Shown one piece after another: positions 57,062 to 64,000 of a stretch of DNA of 64,000 bases (within the stretch, counting starts at the first letter, position 1; each line of letters begins with the position of its first letter). The position numbers and the translations under genes are program-made. The DNA is taken from contig WOAB01000719.1 of the NCBI GenBank assembly GCA_027886185.1, forward strand, positions 2,852,001 to 2,916,000, given 5' to 3'. The notes below the pieces were generated by a model, which was not told the origin of the DNA, did not search any database, and saw nothing but the letters and a program-made list of their open reading frames with translations. The stretch comes from Rheum nobile. Taxonomy: Eukaryota > Streptophyta > Magnoliopsida > Caryophyllales > Polygonaceae.

Positions 57062-57789
57062 TTGACACCAAAAGAAACACCCCTATATGAAAGGTGTACT
57101 TGGTTCAACGAAGCAATGAAAGATGCCTTGAAAAACTTCAAACACAAGAAGCTCAATGATATTGATATGGTAAGTACAAAGATTAACAATCATATTATTA
57201 TGCATGTGCATCATTTCATAACTTTATGTGCATGATATTATGATTGTGTGTGCATCTATTTTTACATGCATCTGAATAATACCTTTGCTCCGTGTTAGAT
57301 AAATCTAGTATCCTATATGTTGATTTGTTAAATCTTAATTTTTTTTGTACAAATACAATTTGTGTTTTCGATATACCATTCGAGTCACTACTATGTGATT
57401 GCCATAAATGTCAAGAACCCAAGATTTGATATTCTTGACAATTCAGAAGCTGATGTTGGTATAAACAAGAAGTATGGAAACATACCATCTAAGGTGGTGA
57501 GTTTTAAATTCAAACTTTTAATATGTGCTTAACATTAATTGTTGTAAACATTATTTTTGAAACACATTGACCTTTAAATGTTTATTTGTTCTGTTTGCAG
57601 AGACATTTTTGTGTGAAGTATTTACTGAAGCATAACATGCAATTTAAAGCTTCCATCTTCAAGGATGAACAAATGGTGCCAACTGAAAGACTAGAAATGC
57701 CATGGAGAGACAACACAAACAAGATCGATTATGGCATTTTTGTAATGAGGCACATGGAGACTTATTTCGGCAATGGATTAACCGTCTGA
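57062..57789 (+). pseudogene. ULP1-like (C48) cysteine protease remnant of the MULE
   Basis: Exon-like pieces at about 57062-57169 (TPKETPLYERCTWFNEAMKD, ends before GTAAGT), about 57360-57496 (VFSIYHSSHYYVIAINVKNP, ILDNSEA, ends before GTGAGT) and 57601-57789 (after TTTGCAG; RHFCVKYLL to DYGIFVMRHMETYFG). ULP1 proteases remove SUMO-like modifiers with a His-Asp-Cys triad. Histidine (SSHYY) and aspartate (LDNS) are present, but the cysteine of the usual DCG motif is tyrosine (DYGIF; TGT to TAT), so it is catalytically dead. The acceptor before exon 2 reads AA instead of AG. The N-terminal part is missing. Confidence 0.78.
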
Positions 57790-58719
57790 GAATGTCAACT
57801 CAGGAAAAAAGATACTAAATAAATAGTAACCATGAGGGTGAAATATTTTCATTCCATCATTGACAATATGTGGAATGAGGTGAAGAACAAGGTGTTTGAC
57901 ATGGTTTCAAAGACAATCAAGAAGAAGTAGTTGTTGAATTTGAAATAGTGATCAGTTGGATAATACTTTTGTTGTTAGTGGATGAACATTTGGTAGTGAT
58001 CGGTTAGATAGTACTTCTGTTGTTAGTGGATGAATATTTTTGTTGTACTTTTGTTTTTAGATGATAAACATTTGGACGTGCTTTTCCTAGAACATGTAGT
58101 CATATTGTAATACACAATGACGTGTTCTGGTACTTTAATATGAATGAAATAGTAGTTGAATGTCCACGTATTTGCAGTTATCTATGCATAACCAAATACA
58201 CAAGTGTGAATGAAAGAGTACATGTGTGTTTTTGATAAATTATGAGAGAATGAATATAATAGCAGTTGTGTGTGCAACAGAATATACGTGAGTGTGCATG
58301 TAATTTTATTTGGGTGTGCATGAGATAATAACATGAGTGTGCATCGCAATAGTGCATCTAATTATTTATTTTAAAACTGTATCAAAGGTCAAACGTTCAA
58401 TAATTGGTTTTGTATGTGCATACATGAAGGATTGAATGTGCATCAAAATCAAACATCCAATAATTCATGTTCTGTACGTGCATGTAATTTATTCATATAA
58501 GCTGAATGTGTATGTATTTGAAGTTGTGTGTGCATGTGAAACTAATAGAATGTGCTCTCATTTTCACGAGTTTCTAGTTATACATTAACAAACATAAGCT
58601 TACATTAGAAGATTTATATCATTAACTGGAAATAAAGGTCCAAGATCAAAATATAAAGTATGCATTAAGTATTCGAAAACTTTAAAGGAAATACATTCTC
58701 TCTTTAGAAATGAAATGAA
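57790..58719. other. Intergenic spacer of the MULE, rich in GTGTGCAT words
   Basis: No open frame of note. From about 58195 to 58560 it holds about ten (G/A)TGTGCAT-type words, such as GAGTGTGCATGTAAT, GGGTGTGCATGAG and AATGTGCATCAAA, at spacings of 20-60 bases. It lies between the two convergent 3' ends. Confidence 0.65.
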
Positions 58720-61094
58720 TCAAGCTTCAGTTTTCACTTTCTTGCATGTTCTGCGGTTGTGCCCGGACTGGTTACATATTGTGCACAACCTTGTTTCCTT
58801 AGATGTATTTTCTATTATTCTCTCTACCACACCTATAATACGTGTTGCTCTTGGCCTGCCCTTGTTCTTGAACTGTGGGGGAGGAAGAACCTCAATTATC
58901 TCTGGTATAGGCCCAACAAACTTCTCAAATCTACTTTGAGTGCTCTGAGTTGTTGATGAAGAGCCAAACTGCATTGAGCGGATATACAAATCCTTCTGAT
59001 GTCTTAAGACACCCAGTAAATGATTCATATGATCAAAATTATCCTCAATAAGATTGATACAAGAATGCATCTCCGAGAACAGTTCAGAAACAAGAACCTT
59101 CTGTTCATCCAACTCTAAACCTTCCTTAAAGACAGAACCATTTATCTCAAACAGTGGCTTCAATGTTGACTTCTTCGTCCACCGAGCTTTAAGAAATTTG
59201 CTAGGCAATATATCCATACCAATATTTCTTAAAACTGTGAACATGTGAGAACAAGGGATACCAACATTTAAGAACTTGTTGCAAGAACAAAACAAATCTT
59301 CACTGGATATAAGATGTTGGACAACAAATATTTTACTACCACACTGTATGTTATAACGATTAACGTCCACATCCTTCATAAAATCAACAAGAAGACAGTA
59401 AAAAACAGAAACATATATTTCATCCTGCACATCATAGAAGACATTAAGAGTATAAACTAACGCACATTGCTTCTCCATCTGCAAAGGTGTCTTCAATGAT
59501 AGACAACAAGTAGATGAGTCTAGGTCAAGTTTCCGCTGATTATGCCTCTCTGAATCAATTGCATTATCAAATTGCAACATAAACACAACCAACGATGATG
59601 TTCTCTCTATGAAGTTAGAGAAGTAAGAGTTTTGACTTTCAGATCTTGAAATTGTCCTAAGCAAACTGCCCATGCTAACATCTTGGAAGAACGCAGGAAT
59701 CTAAAAATGACGTAAATCAAACATGGTTTTTAACCAGTTGTTTGACTCAAGACTAAAGTCAGAGATAACAGAAATCCAAGCCTCCTCAAACTCATGTTTC
59801 TTCAATTCATGACTCCAAACAATAGCATTAAATCTCTTCCTGAACTCCTCAGTCTCAGATGCATTAAGTTTAACCTTCACAAGCACCTTGAACATAATAT
59901 GCCACATACAGAAACGATGAACAACATTGCTAAAAACTTTTTCAACTGCAGCTTTAACAGCAAGGTCTTGATCAGTTAGCAGCACATATGGATCATGACC
60001 CATTGCTTTCTTGAAGTTTTCAAATAACCAGACATAATATCCAACATCTTCATTCAAAAGTAAAACAAAAGCAAATGTAATTGAGCTCTTGTTATTATCA
60101 ACTCCAGTAAAAGGTACAAACACCATAACATACCTAAAAAACATTAAAACAAAAACAGTATGAGTAAGGCATATAGATAATGATAAGTGTGCAAAGATGT
60201 TAAAAAACATATGTTCATTTATTCAATACTGTGTGTGCATATATTTGTTTATACATGTGCATGTATAATGACTAGCAAGTTCATATAAATTACCTACTTG
60301 ATTTGTATGTTGCATGTGCTGAGACAACATTACCAAAAAAGGAAAAACTCTTGCAACCAATAAGATCACAACAAAATAAACGGCTTAATTGATTAGTTTC
60401 ACTGACGTCATAATCAAAATAAAATGCCTCACATCTTTCCTTTTTACGGAACAAGCTATCAGTTACCATCTGACCATCACAACCAATCATATAAGAGTTC
60501 AAATCCCTCTTGAAATTCTTGAAGTCAATAATTGTAGCACCTACATCAGAATAAGATCCAACACAATTCTTGAACAACTTGTATGCCTTACTAGTACCAA
60601 TATTCGATTTTAAGCAATTCATAATGAAGTCTTGGCGGTAAGGAGTCAGTTTTCTACTGTTCTTCAGGAAATGTTTCTGTGAATTATCTACCATCATATG
60701 CGTGTGACGCTCCTCAAAAATCTTCACACGATAACTATCGCGTCCTTCATATCGGAAATATATTTTAGCAATACACCCACATCTGTTTGAGTTCCTTCTT
60801 CATTTCTGTAAGCTCTAAGAATTGGGAGTTAAAACACGTGAACATGTATAACCTTGCTTGCTACAAAGCAGATACTTCCAAACAGTAACATTACTTCCAT
60901 CACAAGACTGTATCTATACCCCGACGCACATCAAATCCACACTCATGTGCATAATTATGGTAAAACTGAACTCTGTCTTCAAGTGTTGAAAATAATTGAC
61001 CAACAACAGGCTTAATAACATCTTTGCACAGAGGAATGTAGTATTTGGAATTTCCAGGGGAAAAGACAACCAACATAGAGCCATCATTTTCCAA
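58720..61094 (-). pseudogene. FAR1/FHY3-type MULE transposase, disabled
   Basis: Minus-strand pieces. 61094-60900 begins a FAR1 DNA-binding domain (VQFYHNYAHECGFDVRRG). 60900-60727 in shifting frames has NRCGCIAKI, and 60727-60290 has DFKNFKRDLNSYM and ends VVSAHATYKSS at a GT donor. 60210-59701 has the MULE core (VPFTGVDNNKSS, LLTDQDLAVKAAVEKVF, HRFCMWHI). 59673-58720 has a SWIM zinc finger (CSCNKFLNVGIPCSHMF) and a CCHC knuckle (CTICNQSGHNRRTC). The first catalytic aspartate is histidine (HATY for DATY). A TAG at about 59701 stands where tryptophan is expected before IPAFF. The frame is broken near 60898. It would cut and move the element's ends. Confidence 0.85.
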
Positions 61095-61860
61095 AAAATA
61101 ACAATCAAGGCAACCAACATTTACATATAATCTTTTACATTATCCGTATGTGCTTGTTTTTAAAACTATATGTGCTACATTCTAGAACTACATGTGCTGT
61201 TATTTAAAACCACATTTGCTTCTACTTCATCTATGCGTAAAAACATAGTTGTATCCCAGTCAAATCTGAATGTTTGAACATACATAGGCTTCCACATTCA
61301 AATCGACGATACATCTAAGTTATAGCCTAAACTGCATCAACTATTGCTTCATAATTTAGTAAAATCAAACTTAATTGATAAAACAAACAACAAACACCAA
61401 ATTGAAGCATGAATCGATCAATTTGACATAAGAAAAGCTTAAAATTGAATGGAGAACCTGGATCCATGTCGAAAATTGAAACGCAAGACCGTAACAAGAC
61501 CTGTAATACATAAAACAACAACAACAAAATCAGTTTTATAACACAACGTCAAACACCAAACATGAAAGGCAATGGAGAACGATAAGACAGAGTGAAGACG
61601 AACGATAGAGCTTCGAATAGATTTGATTAGGACAATAGAAAAGAGGAGAAGAACGAGAAGGATCTGAATCACGAAGGAAAATTGCAACGAAAGAGGAGAA
61701 ACAGAGGGAAACTCGTAACCAAAATTCGGAATGACGTGAAAGAGGGAAAAAAGAATTATGCAACGCGCTGAGACACGCGCCCGCTAGCAGCCATGAAATT
61801 TTGTTGATTATGGAAGGTAGATATGTATTCTCAATTCTCACCATGAAAACTATTCTCATG
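61095..61860. other. 5' region of the MULE transposase gene
   Basis: Contains (A/T)TGTGCT words between 61145 and 61215, then an AT-rich leader and a purine-rich stretch at 61560-61750. Minus-strand frames here (61327-61859) are not recognisable. The true terminal inverted repeat could not be confirmed because the left end is missing. Confidence 0.45.
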
Positions 61861-62218
61861 GGACACTTACCATAGATTTATATAGTTGTAAAAAAGAATC
61901 TAACATATATATCCCAAAACAAAAATATAATTCTCCTTCTATATTTTTTCCCTACGTATGACTCTCTGTATAGATTGTACCTATTTTATGTGAATGTATA
62001 ATGAGGACTTTCACCACTACATCAACGCGTTAGGTTTATTTATTAATTTTCTTATTTAGTGGTGACCCATTTTCGGCACTATTGGACTCGTTTTGATTAA
62101 CTAAGTCGATCGTTCATGTTGAAAACATAACATGGCTGCTTTCAGTTCATATTTATAATCATATCAGATCGATATACAAAATTGTCACTCAAATGCAAAG
62201 GTTATGAGGTCACCATAG
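61861..62218. other. Intergenic, no gene seen
   Basis: AT-rich sequence between the MULE and the Copia LTR. No feature recognised. Confidence 0.5.
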
Positions 62219-62612
62219 TGTTGGGTGTTGTAGCTCTATACTCGATCTTTTTGGGGTTCTTTCAACCCTGATCTTAGTGTTGGTTCTTGCACCGAATTAA
62301 TTCAGGATAATACCAAAATATTGAGTATATTAAAAAATAATGCATTTTCAGATATTCTACTTAAATTCGCATGGATCGACTATATATAGAGAGAGAGCAC
62401 GGTAAATGGTCACAACGTCTCAGAACAGATTGAGGTTGAGTTTAAGCTACATATTAGAGATATATCGGTTAAGATATAATTTGTATTTATCATTTTAATA
62501 TTCTTTCCTATCTTATGACCCATTAGGTCAAAGATAATTATATATATTGTAATCTTTGAGATCATAATACACAAGGCGAAATACTCAGAAAACTAACGCT
62601 TCTGAATTTACA
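62219..62612 (+). repeat. 5' LTR of the Copia element (about 394 bp)
   Basis: Starts TGTTGGGTG and ends AATTTACA directly before the primer site. The left boundary is inferred from the TG start and a typical Copia LTR size. It contains a TATATATA word at 62381-62388 followed by GAGAGAGAG. Confidence 0.7.
62381..62388 (+). promoter_or_regulatory. TATA box of the Copia LTR
   Basis: TATATATA in the middle of the LTR, followed by GAGAGAGAG, the position expected of a retrotransposon promoter. Confidence 0.6.
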
Positions 62613-62625
62613 TGGCATCAGAGCC
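62613..62625 (+). promoter_or_regulatory. Primer binding site of the Copia element
   Basis: TGGCATCAGAGCC, one base from the usual tRNA-Met site TGGTATCAGAGCC, directly after the LTR end. Confidence 0.85.
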
Positions 62626-62718
62626 AAAACCCTAAAACACATATTTTCCTACCCTGCGTTCAATTCCTCCACCTAAATCAGCCTCAAATAATTGTTTTTT
62701 ACAACTTCGTGATGTCGT

Positions 62719-64000
62719 TTGAAACTCTTGCAAGACGAGTTGTCCACATATGTCACGAAGCGTGGGTGCAACTACGGTACCTGCAAATGTCTGCAGGCTT
62801 GGACGACTGAAATCCAAACTGATCGTGAAGAAGAACTCGTTCATCAATTTTTGATGGGCCTTGATGATGATGCTTATGGGACTCTTCGATCAACTATTTT
62901 GGCCCAAGACCCACTTCCCGGCCTTAATCGGGTTTACTCGCTTGTCGTTCAAGAAGAACGTCATTGAACGGTCTCTAACGAATGGGCGGCACGCACTGAT
63001 GTCGTCGCTCTTGATTCTCGTGGCACCAGACCTGCACCACCACGATCTCAGTCTCACTCCACGACGCCTCAATCTGATCCTTCTTCGAAGACAGAGAAGC
63101 CCACTTGTACCCATTGCGGTCGGGTTGGGCATGAAACCTCTTCCTGTTTCCAACTTACTGGGTACCCGGACTGGTGGGCTGAATACCGCCAACGCCGGGG
63201 CGAGTCTAGTTCAGCTGTTGTTGGTCGAGAAAAGGATCGCACTCCCTCGTCTTCTGCTGATTCTGGTTGCCAACAGCCGCATGAACACTCTGCTACAAAT
63301 TCTGTGCAGGGTGTTGCGGCATCGGCTTCCATCGTTCTCACCAATAACGCTGCTCATGATCGTGATGGTTTTTGCCAGACTCTTAATGATGGCCAGTGGC
63401 AAGACATGCTGAACATGCTTCAAGAGTATCGCATCTCCGGTAATAACAAAGTGAACGGTAAGCCAGTTTCTGATCGTTGGATCTTGGGTACGGGGGCCTC
63501 CTTTCATAAGACGGGTCATCGTGAGCTTCTTGTTGATATCCATTCTATCACCCCATTGCTGATTTTTCTCCCTAACGGCTCGCAATCGACCGCCTTGGAA
63601 GCCAGAACCGTCATCTTAGGCGACAATTTGAGGATTTCTGGCGTCCTCTTTATTCCTCAATTTTATTGCAATCTCATATCTATTGCTAAATTAAATTCTG
63701 AATCATGGTTCCTTGTCACTTTTACTGACAAATTATGTGCTATTCAGGACCGCACATCGAGGATTTTGATTGGCGTGGGTGAAGCTCGGGATGGGGTCTA
63801 TTGGTTGTGCTTGGTCTGCTCGTCTTCTGCGTCTGATCGGGTTGGTTTTGCTGCTGCATCTTCTCTTTCTCCAGTATTATGGCACAAGCGAATGGGTCAT
63901 CCAGCACTTGGGTCTAGTTTTATTTTACCAGGTATAGGTTCTATTAAATGTAATACACAATCTCCTTGTGTTATTTGTTTACAAGCAAAGCAAACTAGAG
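62719..64000 (+). pseudogene. Copia gag-protease-pre-integrase polyprotein, 5'-deleted and mutated
   Basis: One frame (codons at 62719, 63091, 63478 and so on) is open to the window end apart from a TGA at 62965-62967, where CGA is likely to have been. Gag words: CNYGTCKCLQAW and FLMGLDDDAYGTLRSTIL. About 200 N-terminal gag residues are missing, as only some 90 bases separate the primer site from this point. The zinc knuckle CTHCGRVGHETSSC is at about 63106-63147. The protease site at about 63478 reads WILGTGASFH where WILDTGASFH is expected, losing the catalytic aspartate. LWHKRMGHPA near 63878 is the gag-pre-integrase motif. Integrase and polymerase should follow beyond 64000. Confidence 0.83.

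Larger units (their letters stand above)
56944..61860. mobile_element. MULE with FAR1-type transposase (-) and ULP1-like gene (+), left end lost
   Basis: A ULP1-type cysteine protease remnant on the plus strand (57062-57789) and a FAR1-type MULE transposase on the minus strand (58720-61094) face each other with 3' ends together. ULP1-carrying Mutator-like elements (Kaonashi-type) are known in plants. The left part, including the rest of the ULP1 gene and any terminal repeat, is missing at the Athila LTR junction. The right end is uncertain, placed near 61860 after the transposase leader. Both proteins have lost catalytic residues. Confidence 0.75.
62219..64000 (+). mobile_element. Copia element (Ale/Retrofit-like), 5' part only, runs off the window
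   Basis: LTR (62219-62612), primer site (62613-62625), truncated gag, protease and gag-pre-integrase on the plus strand in one frame, continuing past 64000. Zinc knuckle CTHCGRVGHETSSCF followed by TGYPDWW is typical of Ale/Retrofit Copia elements. The 3' LTR and target duplication lie outside the window. Confidence 0.85.

Noticed and set aside
61327..61859. Minus-strand frames upstream of the MULE transposase as a third MULE gene
   Set aside because: Short overlapping hydrophobic frames with no motif, in purine/pyrimidine-biased leader sequence; not enough to call a gene.

Overview
This 64 kb window is nuclear DNA of a flowering plant, most likely a eudicot. It has one intact intron-bearing gene (an ERD4/OSCA3.1-type CSC1-like protein, 24842-27760, + strand). 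Most of the rest is nested transposable elements with plant-type features: tRNA-Met and tRNA-Asp primer binding sites, a chromodomain Gypsy lineage, an L1 LINE with RNase H, Helitrons, and a FAR1-type MULE carrying a ULP1-like gene. The species cannot be named from the sequence.

Left part (1-14541). A minus-strand LTR element without visible coding capacity is split by a complete Tekay-like Gypsy element (element A, 1950-13088; LTRs of 2371 and 2349 bp; 5-bp target duplication GCCTT). Element A has an unusual acidic ORF before gag. Its gag-pol frame runs unshifted from 5981 to 10702 but carries seven in-frame stops.

LINE block (14542-24264). A 5'-truncated L1 element is bounded by a duplication of about 22 bp. 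It is split twice: by a minus-strand Helitron (15044-17477) and by a 2.9-kb solo LTR (18854-21760, duplication AAGAA). Removing both insertions restores the LINE coding frame at each site.

Genic island (24265-33290). ERD4 has five coding exons and 732 codons, and is predicted to form a mechanosensitive/hyperosmolality-gated cation channel. Downstream lie a second small Helitron (28309-29071) related to the first, and minus-strand gene pieces: a pfkB-like last exon, an unidentified exon-like ORF, and a broken SDF2-like gene. A GC-rich tandem repeat follows.

Right part (34040-64000). A decayed minus-strand Copia element is interrupted by a gag-only Gypsy element (element C), also in minus orientation. 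Element C's gag is in turn split by a third minus-strand Gypsy element (element B, 42394-51619; duplication GTATT), which has lost its integrase core. Then come an Athila/Tat-like gag-protease fragment with one LTR and a tRNA-Asp primer site (53495-56943), a MULE with a convergent ULP1-like gene and FAR1-type transposase gene (56944 to about 61860), and the 5' end of an Ale/Retrofit-like Copia element that runs off the window (62219-64000).

Points for a second look: dense GC-rich palindromic motifs (core GCGGTCGC) in the LTRs of two different Gypsy families, with a comparable GCGGT-containing motif in both the LTR and the gag coding region of the Athila-like element; a GTGTGCAT-type motif confined to non-coding parts of the MULE; and the acidic pre-gag ORF of element A. 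Together these resemble the layout of sequence-specific regulatory or anti-silencing systems, but that reading is inference.
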